DNA from: Aliitabrizicola sp031425325
GTDB taxonomy: Bacteria; Pseudomonadota; Alphaproteobacteria; Rhodobacterales; Rhodobacteraceae
NCBI GenBank assembly: GCA_031425325.1
Contig: JANPJD010000049.1
Span: 1-14,310 of the forward strand
Length of the DNA: 14,310 nt
Direction of reading: 5' to 3'
Shown: positions 6,373 through 13,114 of the stretch, in pieces
How the letters are laid out: each line of letters starts with the position of its first letter
Numbering within the stretch: position 1 is the stretch's first letter
Translations under genes and position numbers: made by a program
Notes under the pieces: generated by a model
The model's input: only the letters and a program-made list of their open reading frames with translations
Database searches by the model: none
Told to the model about the DNA's origin: nothing

Positions 6373-7740
6373 ATGAAGAAGTTCGTATTGGCCGCCGTTG
6401 GCGGGACCGTGGCAGGGGCGCTTCTGACGACCCAACTGGCCGGGCCGCTGATCGCGCAGGAAGCGGAGCGGTCGGCGTCGGTCTACGAGCAGCTTGACCT
6501 GTTCGGCGACATATTCGAGCGCATCCGCGCCCAGTATGTCGAGGAGGTGGAGCCGAAGGACCTGATCGAGGCGGCGATCAACGGCATGCTGACCTCGCTC
6601 GATCCGCATTCGAGCTATCTGCCGCCGGACGATTTCGACGATATGCAGGTCCAGACGCGCGGCGAGTTCGGCGGCCTCGGGATCGAGGTCACGCAGGAGG
6701 ACGGCTTCGTCAAGGTCGTGGCCCCGATGGACGACACGCCCGCAGCGCAGGCGGGCATCATGTCGGGCGACTTCATCACCCAAGTCGATGGCGAAAGCCT
6801 TGTGGGACTGCTGCTTGACGATGCGGTCGAGAAGATGCGTGGGCCGGTCGGCTCGGAGATCGTGCTGACCATCGTGCGCGAAGGCGTGGACGAGCCCTTC
6901 GACGTCTCGATCATCCGCGACACGATCAAGCTGACGGCTGTCCGCAGCCGCGTGGTCGGCGACTCGGTCGTGCTGCGGGTCACGACCTTCAACGACCAGA
7001 CCTTCGCCAACCTCGAGGCAAGCCTGGCGCAGTCGGTGGAAGAACTCGGCGGGCTTGAGAACATCAGCGGTGTCGTTCTCGATCTTCGCAACAACCCCGG
7101 TGGCTTGCTGACGCAGGCGATCATGGTGTCGGATGCTTTCCTCGAGACCGGGGAAATCGTCTCGACCCGGGGCCGCAACCTGTCGGACGGCGAGCGTTTC
7201 AACGCCGAGGCGGGCGACCTGATCGACGGCAAGCCGATCGTGGTGCTGATCAATGGCGGCTCGGCCTCGGCCTCGGAGATCGTTGCGGGGGCCTTGCAGG
7301 ATCATCGCCGCGCAGTGGTCGTGGGCACCAAGAGCTTCGGCAAGGGGTCGGTGCAGTCGCTGGTTCCGCTGCGCGGTGACGGCGCGATGCGGCTGACGAC
7401 TTCGCGCTACTACACGCCGTCGGGCCGGTCGATCCAGGCGCTTGGCGTGTCGCCCGACATCGTGGTCAACCAGCCCGATCGCCCCGCTCCGGTCGAGGGC
7501 GAGGAAGAGGCGACAACACCGGCAGGCCGCTTCGAGGCGGACCTTCGCGGCGTGCTGTCGAACGACTCGATGACCGACGACGAGCGCCGCGTGCTCGAGG
7601 AAGAGCAGCGCAAGGTCGAGGAGGCCGCGCAACTGCGCGACGAGGACTACCAGCTGGCCTATGCGGTGGACATCCTGACCGGTCTGCGCGCCATCGCACC
7701 TGCGGCACCTGCGGCTGATGCCGCGGCTGCCACCCCCTGA
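6373..7740 (+). CDS. ctpA: Carboxy-terminal processing serine protease (S41A family)
   Basis: 455 residues from the ATG at 6373. A signal or anchor sequence begins MKKFVLAAVGGTVAGALL, so the enzyme acts in the periplasm. The helical N-terminal segment with INGMLTSLDPHSSYL (about 70-83) precedes a PDZ domain at about 95-185, including GLGIEVTQEDGFVKV and AGIMSGDFITQVDG. The catalytic core follows: VVLDLRNNPGGLL, NGGSASASEIVAGAL with nucleophile Ser299, and GTKSFGKGSVQ with Lys324 and Gln328. The Ser-to-Lys spacing of 25 and Lys-to-Gln spacing of 4 match CtpB. The tail at about 375-455 is charged and helical, ending in an Ala/Pro-rich stretch. Family members trim C-termini of periplasmic or membrane proteins, including cell-wall hydrolases. 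A start at 6337 is rejected because it would overlap the end of envC and mask the signal sequence. Confidence 0.95.
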   Translation: MKKFVLAAVGGTVAGALLTTQLAGPLIAQEAERSASVYEQLDLFGDIFERIRAQYVEEVEPKDLIEAAINGMLTSLDPHSSYLPPDDFDDMQVQTRGEFGGLGIEVTQEDGFVKVVAPMDDTPAAQAGIMSGDFITQVDGESLVGLLLDDAVEKMRGPVGSEIVLTIVREGVDEPFDVSIIRDTIKLTAVRSRVVGDSVVLRVTTFNDQTFANLEASLAQSVEELGGLENISGVVLDLRNNPGGLLTQAIMVSDAFLETGEIVSTRGRNLSDGERFNAEAGDLIDGKPIVVLINGGSASASEIVAGALQDHRRAVVVGTKSFGKGSVQSLVPLRGDGAMRLTTSRYYTPSGRSIQALGVSPDIVVNQPDRPAPVEGEEEATTPAGRFEADLRGVLSNDSMTDDERRVLEEEQRKVEEAAQLRDEDYQLAYAVDILTGLRAIAPAAPAADAAAATP

Positions 7741-7748
7741 CAGCGGCA

Positions 7749-7769
7749 GGGGCCGCCTCGTGCGGCCCC
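7749..7769 (+). terminator. GC hairpin between ctpA and rppH
   Basis: A perfect 8-bp stem, GGGGCCGC / GCGGCCCC, with a five-base loop lies between the ctpA stop (7740) and the rppH start (7779). No run of T follows, so full intrinsic termination is doubtful. It may attenuate transcription or stabilise the ctpA message end, and it lies where a Shine-Dalgarno for rppH would be expected. Confidence 0.4.
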
Positions 7770-7778
7770 GTCCCGACG

Positions 7779-8258
7779 ATGACCGACCCTGACGGCCTTC
7801 CCTATCGACCCTGTGCCGGTGTGGTTCTTGTGAACCACGCCGGGCTTGTGTTTGCAGGCCAGCGCCTCGACAGTCCGGTCGCCGCCTGGCAGATGCCCCA
7901 AGGCGGGATCGATGCGGGCGAGACGCCACGGCAGGCTGCCTTGCGCGAGCTGCGCGAGGAGACGGGCGTGCGGGCAGAATTGGTCTCGCCCATCGCAAAG
8001 ACGCATCGCTGGATCACCTATGACCTGCCGCCCGAGCTTTTGGGAAAGGTCTGGGGGGGGAAATACCGTGGCCAGCGGCAGAAGTGGTTCCTATACCGCT
8101 TCAACGGCACGGATGACGACATCCGCATCGACACGGACCACCCCGAGTTCTCGAACTGGGCCTGGCTTCAGGCCGACGACCTCGTTGCGGGGATCGTGCC
8201 GTTCAAGCAGGACGTCTACCGTCAGGTCGTGGCGTCGTTCCGGGCCTATCTGACCTGA
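7779..8258 (+). CDS. rppH: RNA pyrophosphohydrolase (Nudix hydrolase)
   Basis: 159 residues, the usual RppH length. The enzyme converts the 5'-triphosphate of mRNAs to a monophosphate, which exposes them to 5'-end-dependent RNase E cleavage; family members can also split dinucleoside polyphosphates. The N-terminus LPYRPCAGVVLVN and the segment WQMPQGGIDAGE are typical. The Nudix box is complete at residues 42-64 (G-x5-E-x7-REL-x-EE-x-G-V), with the metal-binding glutamates E57, E60 and E61. YRGQRQKWFLYRF and EFSNWAWLQADDLVAGIVPFKQDVYRQV match the RppH subfamily rather than generic Nudix proteins. No Shine-Dalgarno is visible before the ATG. The gene follows ctpA after a hairpin. Confidence 0.93.
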   Translation: MTDPDGLPYRPCAGVVLVNHAGLVFAGQRLDSPVAAWQMPQGGIDAGETPRQAALRELREETGVRAELVSPIAKTHRWITYDLPPELLGKVWGGKYRGQRQKWFLYRFNGTDDDIRIDTDHPEFSNWAWLQADDLVAGIVPFKQDVYRQVVASFRAYLT

Positions 8259-8424
8259 GCTGACGCGCTGCCTCGGCGAAAAGAAAGACGCCCCTCCGCG
8301 ACGCCGTCGCCGCAAAGTGCGCGTCAACAAACGCAGAACCGAACGGTTTCGATGACAGGCCCGGCAGTTCGGCGGCCCCAGTTGTCGGGCGGTCTGCACT
8401 CGGGCCGATCGCGTCTGGCCGAAA

Positions 8425-8452
8425 GCTGCGACCGGGTTCGCCCGGTCGCAGC
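8425..8452 (-). terminator. Terminator hairpin for ccrA
   Basis: A perfect 12-bp stem, GCTGCGACCGGG / CCCGGTCGCAGC, with a four-base loop begins seven bases past the ccrA stop. Read on the minus strand it is followed by TTTC, a short U-tract, so it probably ends the ccrA transcript. It could also stop rppH transcription arriving from the other side. The remaining gap, 8259-8424, shows no gene or clear signal. Confidence 0.75.
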
Positions 8453-8459
8453 ACGATGA

Positions 8460-9749
8460 TCAGTTGCGGCTGGCGTGCAGCGTATCTTCGAAGGTCCGCA
8501 ACCCCGTTCTGGGGGATTGGACCAGAACGGCCATGTTGCCTGGCTTGTGCTGGTTTTTCCACATCAGCGTATGCGCCTTGGGAATATCGGCCCAAGGGAA
8601 CACCTCGGACATGCAGGGATCGAGCCTGCGCTCCACCATCAGCCGATTGGCGGCTGCAGCCTGCTTGAGATGCGCGAAGTGGCTGCCCTGAAGGCGCTTC
8701 TGGTGCATCCACATGTAGCGCACGTCGAAGGTGCAGTTGAAGCCGGTGGTTCCGGCGCAGATCACGACCATGCCGCCCTTCTTGCAGACCAGCGACGAGA
8801 CCGGAAAGGTCGCCTCGCCCGGATGCTCGAACACCATGTCCACGCTTACACCCTTGCCGGTGATGTCCCAGATGGCCTTGCCGAAGCGGCGCGCCTCTTT
8901 CAGCCAGTCGTTGTATTCGGGCGTGCCGACCTTGGGCAACTGACCCCAACAAGTGAAGTCCTTGCGGTTGATGACGCCCTTGGCGCCGAGGCCCATGACG
9001 AAGTCGCGCTTGTCCTCTTCCGAGATCACGCCGATCGCGTTCGCACCCGCCGTGTTGATGAGCTGGATCGCATAAGAGCCGAGTCCGCCCGACGCCCCCC
9101 AGACCAGCACGTTCTGCCCGGGCTTGAGGTCGTGCGGCTCATGCCCGAAGAGCATCCGGTAGGCGGTGGCAAGGGTGAGGGTGTAGCAGGCGCTTTCCTC
9201 CCACGTCAGGTGCCGAGGGCGCGGCATAAGCTGCTGGGCCTGCACACGGGCGAACTGGGCGAAACTGCCGTCCTGGGTCTCGTAGCCCCAGATCCGCTGG
9301 CTGGGCGAGAACATGGGATCGCCGCCGTTGCATTCCTCATCGTCGCCGTCGTCCTGATTGCAGTGGACCACGACCTCGTCACCCACCTTCCAGCGCTTGA
9401 CCTTGTCGCCGACCGCCCAGACGATTCCGGCAGCATCCGAGCCCAGCACGGCATAGGGGGCCTTGTGGCCGTCAAAGACGGAAATCGGCTCTCCCAGTGC
9501 CGCCCAGACGCCGTTGTAGTTGACGCCCGCCGCCATCACCATCACGAGCACCTCGTTGCTGTCGATGGCCCAGGTGTCCACGACCTCGACCTGAAAGGCC
9601 GTCTCGGGTGGTCCGTGCCGTTCGCGCCGGATTGTCCAGGCATACATCTGCTTTGGCACGTGGCCGAGGGGCGGCATCTCGCCAAGCTCGTAAAGGTCCT
9701 TGCGCGGCGCCTCGTAGCTCAGAACCGATTGCTGGGTGTCCAAGGCCAT
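8460..9749 (-). CDS. ccrA: Crotonyl-CoA carboxylase/reductase
   Basis: 429 residues. The enzyme reductively carboxylates crotonyl-CoA with CO2 and NADPH to (2S)-ethylmalonyl-CoA, the key step of the ethylmalonyl-CoA pathway for acetyl-CoA assimilation. It is a zinc-less medium-chain dehydrogenase/reductase. The N-terminal catalytic domain holds GVNYNGVWAALGEPI (about 75-90) and YAVLGSDAAG. A long Ccr-specific insertion HCNQDDGDDEECNGGDPMFS (129-148) precedes WGYETQDGSFAQF. The Rossmann nucleotide site is VLVWGASGGLG (214-224). The segment GSHFAHLKQA carries His357, which fits the conserved CO2-site histidine region. The ATG at 9749 follows GGAAGAGGGAAAGG; an upstream in-frame ATG at 9827 would have to be translated through the promoter region. 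Neither ecm (ethylmalonyl-CoA mutase) nor other pathway genes lie within the window. Confidence 0.96.
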   Translation of the reverse strand: MALDTQQSVLSYEAPRKDLYELGEMPPLGHVPKQMYAWTIRRERHGPPETAFQVEVVDTWAIDSNEVLVMVMAAGVNYNGVWAALGEPISVFDGHKAPYAVLGSDAAGIVWAVGDKVKRWKVGDEVVVHCNQDDGDDEECNGGDPMFSPSQRIWGYETQDGSFAQFARVQAQQLMPRPRHLTWEESACYTLTLATAYRMLFGHEPHDLKPGQNVLVWGASGGLGSYAIQLINTAGANAIGVISEEDKRDFVMGLGAKGVINRKDFTCWGQLPKVGTPEYNDWLKEARRFGKAIWDITGKGVSVDMVFEHPGEATFPVSSLVCKKGGMVVICAGTTGFNCTFDVRYMWMHQKRLQGSHFAHLKQAAAANRLMVERRLDPCMSEVFPWADIPKAHTLMWKNQHKPGNMAVLVQSPRTGLRTFEDTLHASRN

Positions 9750-9806
9750 GCCTTTCCCTCTTCCATTGCTGCGCCGCAGAATCGCGAAGCTTGCCGCAGC
9801 ATAAAG

Positions 9807-9850
9807 GTTCGCTTCGCAATAATACAATAGATCGAGTTCATATTTCGCAA
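9807..9850 (-). promoter_or_regulatory. Candidate ccrA operator/promoter with two TTCGCAA boxes
   Basis: In the 103-base gap between the acyltransferase stop and ccrA, the heptamer TTCGCAA occurs at 9813-9819 and 9844-9850 (TTGCGAA on the ccrA strand). The two are 31 bp apart, about three helical turns, and each is preceded on the + strand by GTTC (9807-9810 and 9836-9839). An AT-rich stretch between them holds TATTAT (minus strand, 9824-9819), a good -10 overlapping one box, but no well-spaced -35. The arrangement suggests a dimeric regulator gripping the same DNA face. The regulator is unknown. Confidence 0.4.
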
Positions 9851-9852
9851 CT

Positions 9853-11262
9853 TTATGTCCTTACGGACTCGCGGGTGGCCGATACCTCCTCGCGCGTCCG
9901 CTCAACCAGTTGCGAGATAGGAGCGGCGTAGAAGGCAAGAAGCGCCGTCCTTGCCGGGGCGACCGAGACAACGCCAGCCCGCACTTCGGCCATGTGACGT
10001 GCAACAAGAACACCCAGACCTTCATCAAGCGTTTCGACGATGCTTCCCGGAAGTTCCAGCGTTGCGCCCGCCGCGATCAGGGTGGCAATCGTGAGTTCCA
10101 GCCGCTCCAGAAGGCCCGTGCGGTCCGTCGGACCCTGCGACAGAGCCTCGGCCACCAGCGGCACGGGCAGGACCGGCACGACGCGGCTGACCTCGAGCAT
10201 CAGCCGGACCGCCAGCGCCTCGGTCTGCGCGCCGGCCGGCGCGAAGGGCAGTGTCGAGAGAAACTCGCGCAACGAAAGCGGCGAGCCGAAGGCCACAGCC
10301 GCCGAGCCGAAGCCCGGAAAGCGGCCCCGGAGCTTGCGCCACGTCGTCCGCAGAATGAAGCCCAGCACGGAAAGAGGCCGCGCGCGGAACCGCCGGACCC
10401 CGGTCTGGCTCGCTTCGACCAGCAGCCGGTCCTCGATCACGCGGTCATAGGCCAGTCCCACCGGGATGAAGACGACATCGCGCGCGCTGGTCTGAAACCC
10501 CGAGACGATGTAGCCAAGCAGGCCAAGTTTCGCCTTGCCCACCCGTCCGTCCAGCGAGAGCCCGCCTTCGGGAAAGATCGCCTGCGTCCCGCCATCCGCC
10601 GTCGCCATCTGCACATACCGCGCCAGAACCCGCCGGTAGAGCGGCGAGCTTGCCGTGCGGCGGATGAAGTAGGCCCCCGTCGCCCGGATCAACGCGGACA
10701 GCGGCCAGACCCGCGCCCATTCGCCCACCGCATAGGAGATGGCCGAGCGTTCCGCGGCAAGCCAGGTCACCAGCACATAATCCATGTTGCTGCGGTGGTT
10801 CATCACGAAGATCACCGTCGCCGAGCGGTCGACCGCGTCGATCGCCGCGTCGACCCGACCCAGCCGGACGCGATAGAAGATGCCGCTCAACCACCGCGCA
10901 GCCCGCGTGGCAAAGCCGAAATAGACCGTCGCCGAGAAACTCGGAACGATCTCGCGGGCATACCGGCGGGCCTGCTCGAACGCGACGCTTTCGGGAATGC
11001 CGTTCGACTGCGCGTGCTCGACCACCGCCTCCATGACGTGAGGGTCGTAGATCAGCCGGGCGATCATGTCTTGCCGCTCCATCAGCTTGAATGGATCAAG
11101 CGGTCGGACGAGACGGCTGTTGACCCGCGCGACCACCCGTTCCATCCGCCGGCGGAAGAACCAGCGCACCGAGGGAAAGAGGAAATGCGACAGAAAGGCG
11201 ATCAGCGCGAAGGCGAGGATCAGCAGCAAGAGCCAGTAAGGAACCGCGACGGTTTCGGTCAT
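9853..11262 (-). CDS. PlsB-like glycerol-3-phosphate (or DHAP) acyltransferase
   Basis: 469 residues from the ATG at 11262. A single N-terminal membrane helix (about 8-30, YWLLLLILAFALIAFLSHFLF) is followed by arginine-rich sequence. The acyltransferase motifs then appear in order: FVMNHRSNMDY with the HX4D pair His156/Asp161, GAYFIRR (196-202), IFPEGGLS (229-236) and VFIPVGLAYDRVIE (264-277). The C-terminal helical part (VVPVLPVPLVAEAL, ALLAFYAAPISQLV) resembles the C-terminal domain of PlsB/GPAT rather than PlsC. The likely reaction is sn-1 acylation of glycerol-3-phosphate in phospholipid synthesis; lysophosphatidate acylation cannot be excluded. It is much shorter than E. coli PlsB (about 807 residues), lacking the long N-terminal part. 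No good Shine-Dalgarno precedes the start. It is divergent from the DUF1643 gene. Confidence 0.8.
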   Translation of the reverse strand: MTETVAVPYWLLLLILAFALIAFLSHFLFPSVRWFFRRRMERVVARVNSRLVRPLDPFKLMERQDMIARLIYDPHVMEAVVEHAQSNGIPESVAFEQARRYAREIVPSFSATVYFGFATRAARWLSGIFYRVRLGRVDAAIDAVDRSATVIFVMNHRSNMDYVLVTWLAAERSAISYAVGEWARVWPLSALIRATGAYFIRRTASSPLYRRVLARYVQMATADGGTQAIFPEGGLSLDGRVGKAKLGLLGYIVSGFQTSARDVVFIPVGLAYDRVIEDRLLVEASQTGVRRFRARPLSVLGFILRTTWRKLRGRFPGFGSAAVAFGSPLSLREFLSTLPFAPAGAQTEALAVRLMLEVSRVVPVLPVPLVAEALSQGPTDRTGLLERLELTIATLIAAGATLELPGSIVETLDEGLGVLVARHMAEVRAGVVSVAPARTALLAFYAAPISQLVERTREEVSATRESVRT

Positions 11263-11341
11263 CAGGGCACAGTGGCACAGCCGGACGGGCCGGGCAAATC
11301 CGGGCTGGGCTGGCCTTGCACCTGCCTTTAGGCTGCGCGCG

Positions 11342-11860
11342 ATGGACCAGGGCCTGACCACGCGATCCCACCAGAAGGGCGATGCCGCCTCGGTCGCGGT
11401 CTATTCGCCCTGCGAGCGCTACAGGTATCTACTGACGCGCACCTGGGACCCTGCGTGGCCAAGGGCGCTTTTCGTGATGCTCAATCCGTCGACCGCGACC
11501 GAGGTACAAAACGACCCGACGGTCGAGCGCTGCGAGAGGCGCGCGCGCACGCTCGGGTTCGGCGCGTTCCGCGTGACCAATATCTTCGCTTACCGGGCCA
11601 CGGACCCTGCCGTCATGCGGTCCGAGTCCGATCCGGTCGGACCGGACAACGATGCTGCGATCGCGCGAAGCGCGCTTTGGGCGGATCGGATCGTCTGCGC
11701 CTGGGGCAGTCACGGCGCTTTTCTTGGGCGCGGTGCAGAGGTGGAGCGGCTGCTGCGCGCGACCGGGAGGCCGCTCTGGCATCTTGGCCTGACCAAGGGC
11801 GGCCAGCCGGGCCACCCGCTTTACATCGGCTACAACCGTCAGCCGGAACTGTGGGTCTAA
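11342..11860 (+). CDS. DUF1643 family protein
   Basis: 172 residues. The family signature is clear: YRYLLTRTWD, then FVMLNPSTATEVQNDPTVERC, RVTNIFAYRATDP, IVCAWGSHG, and a C-terminal LGLTKGGQPGHPLYIGYN. DUF1643 proteins are widespread in proteobacteria and phages and have no established biochemical role. The conserved Asn, Asp, Arg and Cys residues in the first motif suggest an enzyme or nucleotide-binding fold, but nothing in the window identifies a substrate. No signal peptide is present. The ATG at 11342 lacks a Shine-Dalgarno, and a TTTAGG about ten bases upstream could be a -10, giving a nearly leaderless mRNA. The stop is two bases from the stop of the convergent RTX gene. Confidence 0.88.
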   Translation: MDQGLTTRSHQKGDAASVAVYSPCERYRYLLTRTWDPAWPRALFVMLNPSTATEVQNDPTVERCERRARTLGFGAFRVTNIFAYRATDPAVMRSESDPVGPDNDAAIARSALWADRIVCAWGSHGAFLGRGAEVERLLRATGRPLWHLGLTKGGQPGHPLYIGYNRQPELWV

Positions 11861-11862
11861 GG

Positions 11863-12864
11863 TCAGGCGGCGAGAGGCACTTCGGTGACCAGGCGAACCG
11901 CTTCGGGACCAAGCTCGGAGATGCCTGGCAACTCTGCGACTGCCAGACCGTCGAGCAGCACCGTCATGCCCGCTTCCGAAGCGAGGAACGACAACACCGG
12001 ATCAGGATGGGCCTGCGGGTCGTAAAGGACCACGATCTCGTCTGTCGCCATGTCGAAATCTTCGATCCGGGCAGGCCCCTCGCCCCCTTCCCAGCCGTCG
12101 AGTTCAAAGCGGTCGTCGCCGTCGCCGCCTGTCATCCTATCACTCGCTCCCCCGACGAGCGTGTCGTCCCCTTCGCCTCCGTTCAGGTGGTCGACCGACC
12201 GGTCGGCCGATCCGGCAAGCCGGTCGTCCCCGTCGCCCCCGTCGAGCGTGTCGGCACCCAGCCCTCCGGCAAGCGTGTCGGCTCCGGCCCCACCGGCAAG
12301 CCAGTCTTCGCCGTCGCTGCCGTCCAGCGCGTCGTCGCCCTCGCCGCCAAGCAGGCTGTCCTGACCATCGCCGCCGTCGAGCGTATCGCTGCCTCCCTGC
12401 CCAGCCAGCCAGTCATCCCCCTCGCAGCCGTTCAGCAGATCGCCATCTGCCCCGCCGGCCAGGGCATCGTCGCCGGCCCCGCCCCAGAGACTGTCCTGTC
12501 CTTCGGCCCCGTCGAGGTGATCCTCGCCCACCTCGCCCTGAAGCGCATCGTCCCCGGCGCGCCCGCCCAGCAGATCGTCGCCCCCGCCGCCCGCCACGAC
12601 GTCCGCAGCGCCGCCCCCGGTCAGGATGTCGGCCTCGTCGCTGCCCGTCAGCGCCTCTGGGACTGATGGCTCGTCGGGATGGTCGTCCGAGACGGCTGCG
12701 CCCTCTTCGGGCCAGTCGAGCAGGCTTGCCTCGCCCTCGGCATCGGTCGGTGCCGCTTCGGGCTCGTCGGGTTCGTCGTCGGCCTTTGCCATCGTGATCG
12801 CCGCATCGGCGACGGCGCCTGCAAACAGGACGCCAGCGAGACCTGCAAGTGCGAGCAAGGACAT
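11863..12864 (-). CDS. Membrane-anchored or secreted RTX calcium-binding repeat protein
   Basis: 333 residues from the ATG at 12864, which follows GGAGGGG. Residues 3-24 are hydrophobic (LLALAGLAGVLFAGAVADAA) but have no positive charge before them, so this is more likely an uncleaved membrane anchor than a classical Sec signal. An acidic, proline-rich linker (about 27-72) leads into about 20 RTX nonapeptides of the type xGGxGxDxL (73-253), expected to form a Ca2+-filled parallel beta roll. The C-terminal 80 residues include ARIEDFDMATDEIVVLYD and VLLDGLAVAELPG, a cap found in many Rhodobacterales RTX proteins. No catalytic domain is present, and no type I secretion genes lie nearby. The role may be structural, adhesive or Ca2+-buffering; it is not known. 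The overall composition is strongly acidic. Confidence 0.85.
   Translation of the reverse strand: MSLLALAGLAGVLFAGAVADAAITMAKADDEPDEPEAAPTDAEGEASLLDWPEEGAAVSDDHPDEPSVPEALTGSDEADILTGGGAADVVAGGGGDDLLGGRAGDDALQGEVGEDHLDGAEGQDSLWGGAGDDALAGGADGDLLNGCEGDDWLAGQGGSDTLDGGDGQDSLLGGEGDDALDGSDGEDWLAGGAGADTLAGGLGADTLDGGDGDDRLAGSADRSVDHLNGGEGDDTLVGGASDRMTGGDGDDRFELDGWEGGEGPARIEDFDMATDEIVVLYDPQAHPDPVLSFLASEAGMTVLLDGLAVAELPGISELGPEAVRLVTEVPLAA
12106..12648 (-). repeat. 27-bp-period RTX coding repeat array
   Basis: This part of the RTX gene encodes sixteen nonapeptides in perfect register (residues 73-216). They are followed by one 11-residue unit (AGSADRSVDHL), one 9-, one 8- and one last 9-residue unit. 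The DNA period is 27 bp but units have diverged, so the array is an old protein repeat rather than a recent tandem expansion. The register break near the C-terminal end probably marks the closing turns of the beta roll. Confidence 0.85.
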
Positions 12865-13114
12865 CTTTCCCCTCCACGTTCCGAGCGGAGAGTCCTGCCG
12901 GATCGTGGCAACATCGCGTCCTGCCGCCGGTTGGTCCGACGACTTTTGCCGACAATCCGCGCGATCACGCGCGACGTCCGCCTGCGATTCCCGCTTCCAT
13001 TTGCGTGCCAGTTCTCCTATAGGCGCGCATCCACCGGCACTGGTGGTCACCTCCACGGGCCTTGCTGGACGACATCCCGGCCTGCGCCATCACCCTCAGT
13101 TCAAGGAGATCCCG
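12865..13114. promoter_or_regulatory. Divergent RTX/rpsO intergenic region with candidate rpsO promoter and leader
   Basis: These 250 bases carry the control regions of the two divergent genes. On the + strand TATAGG (13018-13023) is a plausible -10 for rpsO, with only a weak -35 (TTCCAT, 12995-13000) at 17-base spacing. This would give a leader of about 85 bases. That leader contains the small inverted repeat CCACC/GGTGG (about 13031-13046) and ends in AAGGAGAT. S15 commonly represses its own mRNA through structured leaders, so a regulatory fold here is possible. I found no clear promoter for the RTX gene. Confidence 0.3.

Noticed and set aside
6292..7998. 568-codon open frame on the minus strand opposite ctpA and rppH
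   Set aside because: Antisense to two clear enzymes, low-complexity basic composition, and no ribosome binding site or family motif.
8259..8424. Gap between rppH and the ccrA terminator searched for a small gene or RNA
   Set aside because: Only weak inverted repeats were seen (for example GCCCGGCA with TGTCGGGC, one G-T pair), with no credible ORF, promoter or tRNA-like fold.
8475..9830. 451-codon open frame on the plus strand opposite ccrA
   Set aside because: Mirror of ccrA codons; the product has no plausible fold pattern and begins within the ccrA coding region.
9910..11331. 473-codon open frame on the plus strand opposite the acyltransferase
   Set aside because: Very Arg/His/Gln-rich product typical of antisense translation; the minus-strand gene has all acyltransferase motifs in order.
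12106..12648. 27-bp periodicity considered as a CRISPR or minisatellite array
   Set aside because: There are no spacers and no identical units, and the period corresponds exactly to RTX nonapeptides in a clean coding frame.
11455..12666. 403-codon plus-strand frame through DUF1643 and the RTX array
   Set aside because: It runs in the wrong frame across one real gene and antisense to another; its VV/AP-rich repeats only mirror the Gly/Asp repeats.
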